DNA of 64,000 bases. Source: Allodiplogaster sudhausi. Its lineage: Eukaryota > Nematoda > Chromadorea > Rhabditida > Diplogasteridae. How positions within the stretch are numbered: position 1 is the stretch's first letter; each line of letters begins with the position of its first letter. This document shows, piece after piece, positions 22,326-34,383 of the stretch. The stretch lies in the NCBI GenBank assembly GCA_945643635.1, contig CALZFC010000062.1, positions 1,152,501-1,216,500 of the forward strand, read 5' to 3'. The translations under genes were made by a program, and so were the position numbers. The notes beneath the pieces are model-generated. The model was not told the DNA's origin, did not search any database, and saw only the letters and a list, made by a program, of their open reading frames with translations.

Positions 22326-23133
22326 CTATGCCCTGTGCAAGCAATCGCGTGTCTCTCCGTCGAAGATTGTCTGCATGTTGAGGGTGCCGAGATTGAAGTA
22401 TCGTTTGGGATGCTCGCCCGAGGAGACAAAGTCCTTCGGGATCCAGAAGACAACTTTCCTTTGGCAGGGCTGGAGAGAGAGACTTGAGGTAGTCAGAGAA
22501 AGAGAAGGATTAGAGGGAATCTGAGAAATAGAAAGAGAGTAAACGGAGTCAGAGGGCGAGAGAGACTAGATAGAGTCACAGAGAGCGAGAGAGAGAAAGA
22601 GATAGATAGAGAGACTAGGGAGAGCAGTTGGAGAGAGAGAGAGACCAGGGGAGCAGTCTGGGAGAGAGAGAAAGGCACAGATAAATGAAGAAAGATTAAG
22701 TAACCTTAATGCCGTCGTCGCAATCGTGATAGACGTTTAGCTTGGGGTCGATGGTGGTGAGCTCGAAGGTGTGGCCGGAGAGCAAGAACTGGCCGAGGCT
22801 GTCGGTCTCGCCCTCGGCGAGAAGATCGTCCAGGTCGGGACCTGTGGTCAGAGCTCATGCTCAGCTTATCTGTTGAGGATTACTACGGAGTTCAAGGGTC
22901 TCATGGTTAGTTGGGAATCTATAAAATCTGAGACCAGATTGTTAGTTAGGAATTATTACTTGCGTGACTTCGTTGAAGAGATTCTTGTTTTTAAACACGT
23001 CTTTTCAAATAAACTATTTTTTCGACATATTAATAAGGTGACCAACCAGAATCGTCGTCGTAGAGCTTGACCTTTGCATTAGCGAGTGGTCTGTCTCCGC
23101 AGAGAAGAGTGCCTGATTGTATGAGACAGTGAG

Positions 23134-23167
<34 letters not shown>

Positions 23168-23475
23168 TATAAAGAGAGAAAGAGCGGAAGGGAGAAAAAA
23201 AGAATGAGAGAAAGAGAAGATAATAGAGTTATTTCTTAATTAAGCTAGAAAATAAGACACGAACTCTTGCCTTCGACATGTTTGCTTGCTCCTCCCCATT
23301 CTTATAATCAGAGTCCTTTTTTATGCCCATTAATGGATAATAAACTATAATTTGTCCTCTGATGGATTTTGCACTAGCCTTTGATGCCCGCTGACTGTGT
23401 TCCGAATGCGCTGGCGAGAGCCGCAAAGAGTCCGAGGCAGATGGCCAGAGGAGCAGTCAGTCGAGCCATCTTCAT
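22326..23475 (-). CDS. Transthyretin-like protein A (nematode TTR family), minus strand
   Basis: Four exons on the minus strand (23475-23379, 23112-23047, 22841-22705, 22469-22326) give 147 aa. The product is a small secreted protein with a transthyretin-like beta fold; members may bind or carry small molecules or act as signals, but the exact role here is unknown. It starts with a signal peptide (ATG at 23475, hydrophobic LAICLGLFAALASA) and then shows the family blocks QSAGIKG, LLCGDRPLANAKVKLYDDDS, DLDDLLAEGETDSLG, TTIDPKLNVYHDCDDG and PCQRKVVFWIP, ending in GETRDCLH. Cys residues in HDC, PCQR and RDC match the family's disulfide positions. Intron 1 has a GC donor (AAAG|GCTAGT). The intron that splits the central exon in genes B-F is absent here. 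It is the most divergent of the six TTR copies and lies apart from the plus-strand array. Confidence 0.92.
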
Positions 23476-24235
23476 TACGAACAATTAAAGGAACACAAAA
23501 ACCTTTCCCTGACACAAGGTCATTTAGAGAGACTAGTTTGGAAAATCCAAATAGATTAGGGTTGAGTTTCCTGCTCCCTATTGAAATGAGATAAATTTGC
23601 ATAGTTGAACAGCTTTCTTTTAAGGTAGCACATTCAGCGAAAAAAATTCCGAGATTTACTAATTCATTTCACAGGAACAGTCTCACTTTTCCCAACAAAT
23701 TTTCATTATAAGTCAATAAATATCCTAAAAATCTTACCATGTTTGAAGAAGATGTATAATAAAATAAATCAAATTTGCATATCAAATGGTGCCACGAAGT
23801 AGAGGAATTTACAGTGAAAAGCTTTGATATAAAAGTAGTCGCTTGAAATGGCAGCAATGGAAGATGAAATGACAAGAAAGCTACTACTTTCAATGGAAGT
23901 AGATCTCTGCGGTCACTATCTCCTGTTAACTCTTCTCTTCTTCTTATTCTTCTCCGTTTCTAAAGTGTTCCTCTTCAATCTCTTATTTCTGCCATGAAAT
24001 CGCACCCGAAACCGGTTGACGTCTCGCGCAGGAGAAGATGAGAATGAACATGTGTGGAAGATGAAAAATAAATGCATACTCGATATGTGAGAGAAGAGAG
24101 AAAGTGAGAGAGAGAATGGAGACATTGAGAGAAGAGAGAGAAAGAGAACTAGTGGGAGTCAGAGAGAGAGAGGTAGTAGATACAAACTGAATGATTATGC
24201 GTCATGGCTCCATAAAGAGTGTGACCACCGAGCAA

Positions 24236-24279
<44 letters not shown>

Positions 24280-25763
24280 GAAAAAGGAGAGTGTGGAGAA
24301 ATGCGAAGCAGTGAGATGGGAAAAGATATGAAAAAGAAAATAATAAATCAGAATGTTACATTGTGGAAAGTGTAGATCGATGAGTAATCACAATAGAAAT
24401 GAGGCCTCTTGTGATGCAGTAGTACACACTGAAAAAATATCTTAAGGAGGCTCTCTCAATCCGTATATAATATCCGTTAACAATACGAAAAATCCGTCAA
24501 ATTGTTGGTCAGTTGACACTTTATGAGGAAATATCAGGGTACCGAACTTGTAGTGCGGATGGTGTAATGCGAAGCGCGCCAGCAACGTTTTTGTGCATGC
24601 GGCTAACTCCTGCCTGCGAAATTTGTTTTGGAAATACGGATTGCACTACGGATATGGTTTACTGATCGTGTTACGGATAGAGGGCGCATTGTTTACGTAC
24701 ATATGTATATACATATGGTGCCCAAAGTACTTATTATCTGTCCTTTATATCCGTTACCGGTAACGGATATTCCTCTGTGTGTCTTAGTTTTTTTGTTTTT
24801 TTTAAAGCATGCGTGTCTTACGATTATGTGCTCCTCCCCAAAAAAATTGCATTAAGATTGTTGGTTCTCTATCATTACAAAAGTAAATTTATATACTGGC
24901 CTTTTATAAAAGAGAGTAAATAATAAATTGTTTCCAAACAATAAGAGTCATATAATGTTGGACATAGACAAGAGAAATAAAGGGAATACTAAGAATAACA
25001 AGAGAAAGAGAAAGAGCGAGCAGGGGAGAAAGAGAGAGAAAGAGAAAAAAACAAGAGTCTGAGAAAGATGCGGAATATCATTGGGACTGGAGATGACCGT
25101 TGATATGGCGGATTGATCGTGTTACATAAGCCGCCTTCCCCATTCGAACCTTGGAGGCGAGATAAAACTTCGGTCTTTGATACAGAGATGGAGCAAGCGA
25201 GAACATAGGGAGAGAGGGACAGAGATAGAAGACAGAGAAGGAAATAACGAGAGATAGAAAGAGAGGGGAGAGAAGCAATTGCATCGAGCAACTGCCAGAG
25301 GATGACCATTGGAAAAAAGCGAGAGAGGAGAGATGTAGAATGATACAACGAAATGAGAGAGCACTATTAAACAGGAGAGGAAAACAAGCAGACTCCATAG
25401 GTTCAGAAGATGAGTCAGCAGCAGAAAATCTCGCAAAGAAGCAGAGAAGAAAAGAAAGATTGCTCCTCTTATGAGAGCAAGCGGGTAATGTTATCAAAAG
25501 CAGTAGGAAAATAGACGGGAAACCGGAGGCGAAGCAAGAGGAATCGACGATTGTCTTGGAGAAACTTGTCTTTTTCTCCCCTTTAAGTTTTATCAACAAT
25601 TTATTTGATTGTTTAACAATTTCAATATATATTTTATTTTTCAATTTGTTCACGCATCTGACTTCCTGATCCATAAACAATGGCTGGAAAAAAATCGTAC
25701 AATTTTTTTAAATTAATTTTTGTTTGTAACTGTGTAGGGAAGGCGCCGTTGAAGATCCTGACG
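23476..25763. other. Intergenic with GA repeats and TCCGT-type repeat element
   Basis: The stretch has GA arrays (24238-24274, 24125-24170 and 25005-25050) and AT-rich filler. A 200-aa open frame at 25078-25680 on the minus strand is Ser/Leu-rich and overlaps GA repeat; I do not consider it a gene. The segment 24425-24782 has features of a small inverted-repeat element and is listed separately. Confidence 0.4.
24425..24782. mobile_element. Possible non-autonomous inverted-repeat element with TCCGT motifs
   Basis: The ends are roughly inverted: CACACTGAAAAAATATC on the left against CACACAGAGGAATATCC on the complement of the right end. Inside are several copies of TCCGTTA or TCCGTCAA in both orientations and a perfect 24-bp palindrome at 24747-24770 made of ATATCCGTTACC and its complement. 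Similar TCCGT motifs and a TTGAAAAAATATAT start recur at 22095-22230. No transposase is present. The element boundaries are uncertain. Confidence 0.35.
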
Positions 25764-27200
25764 ATGCGAGTCGTCCTCGTCCTTGCCCTCCTCTTCTTCG
25801 CCCGCGTCCATTCCCTTCGGCCCTTCCACCTTCGTGATCCCGTCACATTCGCCAGACGAGAGAGGTCTCAAAATACTTTTAATTAAAATGATCGGCATAA
25901 CAACAATAATTGTTCTTACGGAACATGTTTGTTATTGTTATTGATCTAATGGCCACCCCCCCCCATCAACTAATTCTCTTATGAAAGAATCAACAATATA
26001 TTGTTAACCGGCACTTTATTTTGAAAACTGCTTATATAATTAGATTTAGAATCGTTAGGCGAATCTGCTCAGCTAATGAACATGCGTGATAAGGTCTGCT
26101 TTATCGATTTCCGAAATCAATGATAAAATCTCTCATTTTATTATTTGGGGATGTGGGTAGAGACAAAATAATGGTACAGGAGAAATTTCATTGAAAAATA
26201 TAAGAAATGAAATTTTTTATAAGCGAAAACTGATAACTTCTTATCAAGTGATATGAAATTATCGATTTTTTTAACAGTAACATCCGTTTTCTCTAAGCAA
26301 ACCATTTAAAATATTTTACTCTTTCCTAGGAAAATAGTTATTACCGAGGATGCGTTTGTACCCCTCCGACCCCTCCGACTCCTCCTTGGTACCAAGATCC
26401 TGGGCGGGACTATACATGACAATAGCTCATCTTAAAAAAATCTCTGTAAATGAAAGTTCCTTTGGGCGTAACATTCTCCAAGTGCGTTTCTCGCCATGGT
26501 GGCACGTTGCCAGTTGAATGTTGTTCTCGAATGTCCGTTCAGCGTAAGATTCGCCATGATGGCCCATTGACTTGAGTGTGTCGTTGAATGGCCGCAAGGG
26601 CGCGGGTCTCCGCTCTCTCAGCGGCTACGACTACCACGAAGAGTTCCTGGACGGCGTCCCTATCGATCACTTCTCCTACGCCGACAATCGTACCTTTGGA
26701 TTACGGTAGAACATTTAAACAAACAGTTATTATGCTTTCCAATCAAACACAAATTTTAAACACAATACATATGTATGTATGTAGGTACATATCTTCTTTT
26801 TACACAGCATCTATGTAATAATCACCTTTGTGTATCGCTTCAGAGGCTCTTTCTTACCCTCACAGATTCTTCCTGAACACCAAGCACTTCCAATGCGGCA
26901 AGCCGATCTTCTTTTACACTGGCAACGAAGGCAAACTGGAAGGCTTTGCCGAGAACACTGTGCGACCACAAATGGAATATTATTCATTCTCTATCAAAAT
27001 GTCGTAATCTGATTATCACACGCGATGTAGGAAAATGTAAAGAAAAATAAATAATTCAACCAATTAATTAACTGCTTAATAATCCAATTAGTTATTTAAA
27101 GGGCTTCATGTGGGACGCGGCGCCCGAGTTTGAAGCGGCCATTGTATTCGCCGAGCATCGCTTTTACGGAAAGACGCAGCCATTTGGAAATGAGAGGTAG

Positions 27201-27236
<36 letters not shown>

Positions 27237-30118
27237 GCTCTCTTACTCTTTCTCTCTCCCTCCCTCAGTAACCTCTTCTATCTCTAGCTACGCCCCCGTC
27301 GCCAACCTCGGCTATCTCTCATCCGAACAAGCCCTCGCAGACTTTGCCTACCTTATCGAGCATCTCAAAGCGCGGGTATCTCACCTCCCTTTATCTCCCC
27401 GCATCTCATTCACTTTTCTCTCTCTCTCCTCTCTTCCTCTCTCTTTCTGTCCTCTCTTCTCTCTCTGTCTCTCTCTCTGTCGCTGTCTCTCCTCTCTCTC
27501 TGTCTCTCTCTCGTTCTTTCCTCTCTCTCTCCCTCATTCTCTCTCGTTCTCTCTGCAGCGCATCCGTTGCTCCTTGCACTCTCCAGTGATAGCCTTCGGT
27601 GGCTCGTACGGTGGCATGCTCGCCGCTTGGATGCGTGTCAAGTATCCGCACATTATTCAAGGGTTAAACTGCTGTATATATTTTTCAAATTACCTAGTTT
27701 ATATCACTTTTTATATATTTATGAATATATATGTATATTAAAGCAGTTTTTAACATTATTTTATTTCTAAAGAAAGAATGGCACTGTAGACAAAAGATGG
27801 CCTCCCTCGAATCCCCTCTACTTTGAGTGCGATCGCCGCTTCTGCGCCAGTCTTCTGGTTCTTCGACTCGGGCGTGGCCGAGGATGCCTACGATCTGATC
27901 ACTTCGCGCACCTTCGGCAGCTCCGGCTGCGATCTCAAGGCTTTCGCCAAGGCGTGGACGGCACTCGAGAATCTCGCTAAGACAGGTCGGCATTTCCTCT
28001 TTAATCATAAGTATTTTATAACTAATTACGTATCTTCCCAATTAGGACCCATTTTATTAAGACAACTCCCGCCCCTTCTTATAATACCCTTTTTGATTAT
28101 GTCATCGAAAAATAGTAGTCTAATAGAACTCACTCTCTAAGAGTGCCCCTCCCACACAAGGGTATTGAAAAAGTACCCTTGGGGTACTAATATAGAAAAT
28201 ACGCTAATTAAATATAAAATTATTTTGTTAGATATATACATGCTATATGTTTTTAAGCAATGCTTTTCATAATTAATAATTAATTTATTATATATTTTTA
28301 AAAACCAAAAAAAACCTAGACTCGGGCCGCGCCTACCTGAACAAGCTGTTCAAACTCGAGTCGAAGAGCAAGCTGAGGACGGCCGAGGACTTCGGCTTCC
28401 TCCGCGACTTCGTCAAGGACATCATGGAGTCGCTCGTTATGGTCGACTACCCCTACCCGACCAGCTTCCTCGCGCCACTGCCTGGCTGGCCCGTCAAGGC
28501 ATTTCCTCTTTTTATCTCAATTTTTTAAATCTATTTTTTTAAATTTAATTTTATTGATTTCCTATATCAAATAGTTTTAACTCTTTTCTTACTTACACAT
28601 TGAGAGTTTGTCCTTTATTTCAGCGATGATTATTGGATGGAAGCGTTTTTTCGCTACGACAAAAATTTTCCTTTTTTGTTGCTGTTTTTGCCTGCCGCCA
28701 ATACGACCCTACGAGGGTGCCAATTGTTTAATGATCAAATGTTAAAATAACAGAATAAATACTTTTGAGAAAGCCTGTGCCTTCTTCTCGTCTCCCGCCA
28801 CGTCGGATGAAGAGGCCGCGCTCTCTCTCTTCCAACTCGCTAATCTCTACTACAACTACTCAGGCCAAGCAGCTACTCTCTGCGCCAATGCCAGAGTCTG
28901 CGACAGTGCTTTCGCAGCACTCGGCGATCCCCTCGGGTGGCCCTGGCAGGTTGCTTCTCTCTTACTCTCTCCTTGTCTTTCTTTCCATCTCACCCTCTCT
29001 AACTCTCTCCCTCTCTCCCTCTCTCTCCCTGTCTCTCTTTCCATATCACACACTCTCCCTCTCTCCTTTTCTCTCTTTCCATCTCACCCTCTCTCCCCCT
29101 CTCGCTCCCAGTATCTCTTTCCATCCCACCCTCTCTCCCTTTCTCCCTGTCTCTCTTTCCATCTCACCCACTCTAACTCTCTCCCTTTCTTTCTCTCTCC
29201 TTCTGTTTCACATATGCTTCATCTTCTCAATTAACCACCTCGCCTTTCCCTCTTCTCCGAGCTACCGTCCTCCCTTGAGTCCTGCACCGAAATGGTGATG
29301 CCGCTCTGCTCAAACGGCGCGCCGACAGATGTCTTCTGGCGGACGTGTCCCTTCACGGTCAAGGACGCGACAGCTGGCTGCAGCGAGCTGTTCGGAAACA
29401 AATTATAATATTGCTTTGTACTATAATTAATTAATTTATTCATTAAATAATACCAAATAGATAAAAAAAACAGCGCATTTTATGCAAAACCAGATGATGA
29501 TATAATAATAGCAATTCATAAAGACAAATAAATGGCAAATAAAAACATTAATTCTACGAATATTTTTCTGAGTTGAGCTTCGGCAAGATTGGCTTTTCGC
29601 CTGAGCTGCTGCGGCCTCGCGCCGTTACGCGAAACTACGGGGCCACTGCTTTCCCGTCCGCATCCAACATCGTGTTCAGGTCCATTTCTCTCTCTTCCTC
29701 CTCTCTCTCCCTCGCTCTCTCCCTCTCTTCAGCAACGGCTTCCTCGACCCGTGGTCCGGCGGTGGCTGGTCGAAGGAGAGCAAGGTGGCCGGCAGCCTCG
29801 TCTCCGTCATTCTGCAGCAAGGCGCGCATCACTATGACCTGCGCGGCAAGCACCCCGACGACACGGAAGAAGTCAAGAAGGTCAGCCCGAGTTGGCAGTA
29901 ATCTGCATATGTATATAAAATTAATTTTAAAAAAAATAAAAAATAACATCTAAAAAGATTAAAAAATATCGTGCAAAAGTTACAATTTAATGTTTTTTTG
30001 CTGGCAGGGATTTGTTAAATACACCTAGAAATAAACAAATGTATTTAAGATAATTCAGGTGCGTCAGCTAGAGAAAAAGCATATTCGGACGTGGATCAAA
30101 GAGTATACGTCGGCTTAA
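25764..30118 (+). CDS. S28 serine carboxypeptidase (lysosomal Pro-X carboxypeptidase/TSSP-like)
   Basis: Thirteen exons give about 520 aa: 25764-25864, 26577-26705, 26866-26959, 27102-27196, 27288-27375, 27559-27662, 27828-27985, 28320-28498, 28770-28949, 29280 to about 29399, 29573-29679, 29733-29880, 30059-30118. The family removes residues C-terminal to proline, in lysosomes or secreted. A signal peptide (VVLVLALLFFARVHS) is followed by IDHFSYADNRTFGLR, IFFYTGNEGKLEGF, the nucleophile box AFGGSYGGMLAAWMR (Ser about 185), APVFWFFDSG, VFSNGFLDPWSGGG-type Asp box (Asp about 457) and GAHHYDLR (His about 484). All three catalytic residues are present. Exon 8 seems to use a GC donor (GTCAAG|GCATTT), which keeps the PVxxxC spacing. 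The exon starting at 29280 runs to TAA with no GT donor in frame; either an unusual donor, an assembly error or a real defect. AATAAA at 30210. Length fits the family (about 480-520). Confidence 0.9.
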
Positions 30119-31223
30119 AATTAACCACGCTTTTTATGTGTACATTTTGTACGTTATTAAAATCCCTTTGTATTGTATTGAAACATGAAATTTAAAAGCA
30201 CCTCATGTTAATAAATTTGTGTAACAATGTATGCTCACTCTCTAATCATGTTCATTTATCCAATCATGGAGATAAAAAGAGAGACAGGGGTTCGCTGCCT
30301 GCAATATCATACATTAATACGCAATTACATGTTTTGTATGTATTTCCCCGTAGCATCATTCAGCCGTATATTCTTTTTTGTGTGTTAGTTCTCCACCCTG
30401 AAAATAGAGAAAAGGGAGAATATACTAGTGACTTATGTAGAAGAAAGAAAGTGAAAAGGTGAAAAGCATCGAAAGCAGAATGAAAGTAAAGATAGGCAAA
30501 AGGGAGCGTCTCAAGAACCGGGTGGAGGGGACGCAAGTTTAGTGTTAGGTGAACATGAAATGGAGTAGTCATATTGGCTGACAAAGAAATGCAAATAGAC
30601 AGAGGAGTGAGAGAAGAAAGCGTAGAGAGAGAGGAGAGAGAAGGGTAGAGTTAGGAGAAAGAGAAGCGGAGAGAGAGACAGGAGAAAGCGAAGGGGAGAG
30701 AGAAAGGAGAAAGAGAAGGGGAGAGAGAGAGAAAGAGAAGGGGGAAGAGAGAGGAGAAAGAGAATTAGGTGAGAAGACAACGAGAGAAGAAGAGATTTTG
30801 AAGAATAGAGGAGAGAATAAGACAAAATATTTTTCGTAAGTGTATGTATGTAGGTGATAGCGAATTAAGTTCTGATCAATCGTGAACTTAGACTGTTCCC
30901 TCCGCCAAGCAAGTGTCACACTTGCCAAGAGGATATCTTTTCCTCTCTGTCAGGCGTCCTTTCTCTCGCCGTCATAGTTCAATTTGATATACCGTGTATA
31001 AGGAAGGATATCCTTTATCTGTGCTTAAAGAAGAACGAAATTTTACTATTCGGCGAAATGGAAGCGCCATATTGTGTTCACATTTTCACATGTAATCTAA
31101 TTTGAAAGTCTCTCCTTTCGTTCCTCTCTCACTCTACATACATATATGGGGAGTTTACGTTTAACGAAATAATTATAATAATGATAATAATAATAACTAT
31201 TATTTTAATAATTATTATTATAG
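30119..31223. other. Intergenic, GA-rich
   Basis: Contains the AATAAA at 30210-30215 and a purine-rich stretch at 30600-30790 (GAGAGAG mixed with GAAGGGGAGA). No coherent gene is visible. Confidence 0.5.
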
Positions 31224-32416
31224 ATGTCGTCATTGCCGGTGGTGTTCGTCTTCTGCGCTTTCATCGGGGGGGGGGGGGGGGCTTCTCATGCTATCGGCAG
31301 CCTCCAATCCGTTCGTGTTAAAGGTGCTTTGCATTTCCTCTTTAAAAGCAGTTTTTATATTAAATATATGTAGCAATTGCCATTTTATATTATTCCTTGC
31401 AAATAGCCGAAGCTATTACTAGTTCTAATGTCTTAGGCGTTCTAATGTGCGACAACAAACCAGCCTCGGACGTGAAGCTAAAGCTCTACGACGTGGACAT
31501 TGGTCCGTGCTCTTTCTTCGCTCTTGCTCTCTTCTACCTTCAGTACTGGGCTGCAGTACTATTCATGTCCAATATTAGTACCAGCAAATTAGTGGTGCCC
31601 ATCGCATTTCGCTAATGAGAATAGAGATGTTCAGATTTATTGACCGAATGCTTATCTAGGTAATTAAGAATTTAACTACATTTTATTATCTCTTTTACTT
31701 GACTAAAAAAGGATGATTAAGGAAAAAAAAGGGGTGCAGTTTCCTTTTTAGAGGGCCGATTGACGACCTCCTTGACGAAATGAAGAGCCGCGCCGACGGC
31801 AGCTTTGAGCTGAAGGTTCAGCTGAATTATTAAGTAGAAACAGTATGCAAAAAAGAAGTATTCAATCAAGAATAAATTAATTATAATTGTTTGAATAAAT
31901 TAATCAGATCAAAAATGTTAACGTAACAAAGCAATTCTTTTTATATCGATATTTTCAGGGCCACGCCACTGAGATCACGGCGATTGACCCCAAGCTCAAT
32001 ATCTACCACGACTGCAACGACGAGTTCGTCGTGAAACGACGAGTTCGTCGTCAGTTCATTCCATCAAATTACTCTCCGTCTCTCCCTCTCTTCTTAAACC
32101 AATTTTTGCCCCTCTCTCACTCTTTCCCTCTTGTTGATCTCTGTATTCTCTGCCTTCTCATTCGCACTCTATCGCTGTCGCTCCGCTTCTCTCTCCTTCT
32201 CTCGCTCTCTTTTTCTTGTGCTGTCTCTCTCTTTTTCTCGCACTGTCTCTCTCTCTCTCTTTCTCTCTCCAGCCCTGCCAACGTCGCATCTCGATCAGCA
32301 TCCCTGATTCGTACATCTCAACTGGGCCGACTCCTCGCAGGATCTATGACGCGGGCACGATTCAGCTGTCTGGGAAGTGGGCAGGTGAGAAGCGGGACTG
32401 CTTCAATCGGGCATAA
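31224..32416 (+). CDS. Transthyretin-like protein B (array copy 1)
   Basis: Five exons (31224-31323, 31437-31502, 31754-31815, 31959-32030, 32273-32416) give 147 aa. The signal peptide contains five consecutive Gly codons from a run of 16 G (31266-31281). Family blocks follow: VLMCDNKPASDVKLKLYDVD, IDDLLDEMKSRADGSFELK, GHATEITAIDPKLNIYHDC and PCQRRISISIPDSYIS, ending GEKRDCFNRA. It keeps intron 1 (after VRVKG), which copies C-F lack, so it preserves the fuller exon structure. The donor of exon 4 lies in a 19-bp tandem duplication, giving alternative donors. Acceptor before exon 3 is read as TTAGAG| to keep phase. AATAAA at 32767. Predicted secreted; ligand unknown. Confidence 0.9.
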
Positions 32417-33549
32417 ACAGGGAATGGCAGAGAGAGAGAGAGAGAGAGAGCGAGAAAGGGAGTTAGATTGTGGCACAGGGATTGAGAGAAAAAGATGGTA
32501 TATTGCAATTAGAGACAAGAAAAAGCTGATGGTGAGGGTGTGCGAACAAGAGAGTAAAATCTTTTAAAGTGTTGAAAGTAGGAGAAAAGAGATATTGATA
32601 TTCAAAATGGGAATTTTTTAAAGATGCGTTCTCGTCGATTTTCGAATTTGATTCTTAATTCTTTCATTCTATGTAAGCCATCGAATATCTTTTTAAAGGA
32701 TTGAAGAAAAACTGGAAGGATGATTGCCTATGGCGTCTTCCCCACTACTGAATACGATAAATTGAAAATAAAGAGCATTTATTTATTTCCGAGTTTATGT
32801 ATGTAAGTGAACAAGAATTGCAATAACACTGACAACTCTATCAAGCAAAGAAGTGGAATTAACGGTAAAAGAGAGCGAAGGAAGATGAGAGGGAAGAAAG
32901 GGAACAGCAGAAGGATCAGCGGAAAAATCAGGAAACATCTGCCTGCAATCAACTAGTCATAAAACGAAGGAAATATAAAAAAAGGTAGGCTGATAACTGA
33001 AGAAAATGTAATACAAAATTAAGAGGAAAGGAGCGAATGAGTAAGAAGGAAACAACAAATGGAAATTTAACCAAAAGAAGAAGAAAAAAAACCACCCAAA
33101 AATTTTTTTTGCATGTCCAGTAACTACATCATTCTCTGACGCAATGTTATGTTTGCTTAGAGTGTGGATGCTATTCTTGTTCTTTCTTTTTACCATTTCT
33201 TTCTCTTTCTCCCTCTCCCTTTCCACGCCCTTTCTTATCTCTCATTCTACTCTAGCCACCTGCCCAATTCTAATTATTCCTGAATGCCTTCATGAGATCG
33301 GGAGTGGAATGAAGTGAAGGGGCAAAAGAATAGCAGAAGGAAAGAAATCTCGCTCGCTTTATGCCGGTTTTCTTTTAAAAGATTGATATATTAATGGAAA
33401 ATTTTATGCCGCTTATATAATGCAGATATTTCGGTTATGACTTATCAATTGAAAATAGTGAATGATTTTCTTATTATAATTTCTTTCTTTTCTTCTTCTT
33501 TCTTTGCTAATGAAAAGGGCGCGTTTCATTCTCTGCCAACCACCCAGGA
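32417..33549. other. Intergenic between TTR copies B and C
   Basis: AT- and purine-rich DNA with a short GA array at 32428-32455 and AATAAA at 32767. I see no gene. Confidence 0.5.
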
Positions 33550-34383
33550 ATGCGCCCCGTCCTGCTGCTTCTCCTTGTCCTTGCTGGCTCAGGCTCCGCT
33601 CTGCTTGGCCGCACGCAGTCCGCCGGCGTCCGCGGCCTTCTCATGTGCCACGACAAGCCGGCCTCCAACGTCAAGGTCAAGCTGTACGACGAAGACAGCG
33701 GCTAGCACATCCCTAAGCTTGCGCGGTAGTCGTCCCTATTCGATGTCACACTCCTTTCCTTCCAGCCACGCTAGACGACTTGATGGCCAGCGCCAAGACG
33801 GACAGCCAAGGCCAATTCGAGCTGCAGGTTCTTCGTTTTCAGAGATTCTCTATGGTAAATGAATTAATGAAAAAATCAGTTCACGCTCGCCTATTCTCTG
33901 TCAATTATATTTATTTACTTACAAAAATATATATACTAAATTAGTCATATATTTTCTTCGAAGGGCAACACTGAAGAGTTCACCCGAATTGACCCTAAGA
34001 TCAACATTTATCACGACTGTGACGACGGAATCAAGGTGTTCTCCATTTCATTGCTAAAATAAATATATGTACTTTATTAGTATTGATGTCATTAACATTC
34101 ATATCTCTTATAGATACAGTTTTACTTATTTTCTTGTCTTCCCTCCTGCTTCTCCTCGTCTCTAAGGAACCAACCTTATCATTCTTACTCTCTCTCTATT
34201 TCTTTCTCTCTATCCCACCCTTTATCTCTCTTGGCTCTGCAGCCTTGCCAACGTCGCATCACGATCTATATACCAAAATCATACGTCTCTTCTGGCAAAG
34301 TTCCAGCGACGATCTACGACGCGGGAAGCATTCAGCTGGCTGGCAAGTTTGTCGGCGAAGAGCGAGACTGCTTCAATGCCTGA
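33550..34383 (+). CDS. Transthyretin-like protein C (array copy 2)
   Basis: Four exons (33550-33700, 33766-33827, 33964-34035, 34243-34383) give 141 aa. MRPVLLLLLVLAGSGSA is a clear signal peptide, followed by LLGRTQSAGVRGLLMCHDKP, ASNVKVKLYDEDSG, LDDLMASAKTDSQGQFELQ, FTRIDPKINIYHDCDDGIK and PCQRRITIYIPKSYVSSG, ending GEERDCFNA. Intron 1 of copies A and B is missing, so the signal peptide and first strands are in one exon. The first donor is GC (AGCG|GCTAGC) where copy D has GT (AGCG|GTACGT). Without splicing the frame stops at once at the TAG inside this donor. AATAAA at 34522. Very close to copy D in the first exon, so a recent duplicate. Confidence 0.9.

Noticed and set aside
25078..25680. 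200-aa open frame on the minus strand
   Set aside because: Composition is Ser/Leu/Phe-rich and arises from GA-rich DNA; it has no conserved motif and no codon bias like the real exons.
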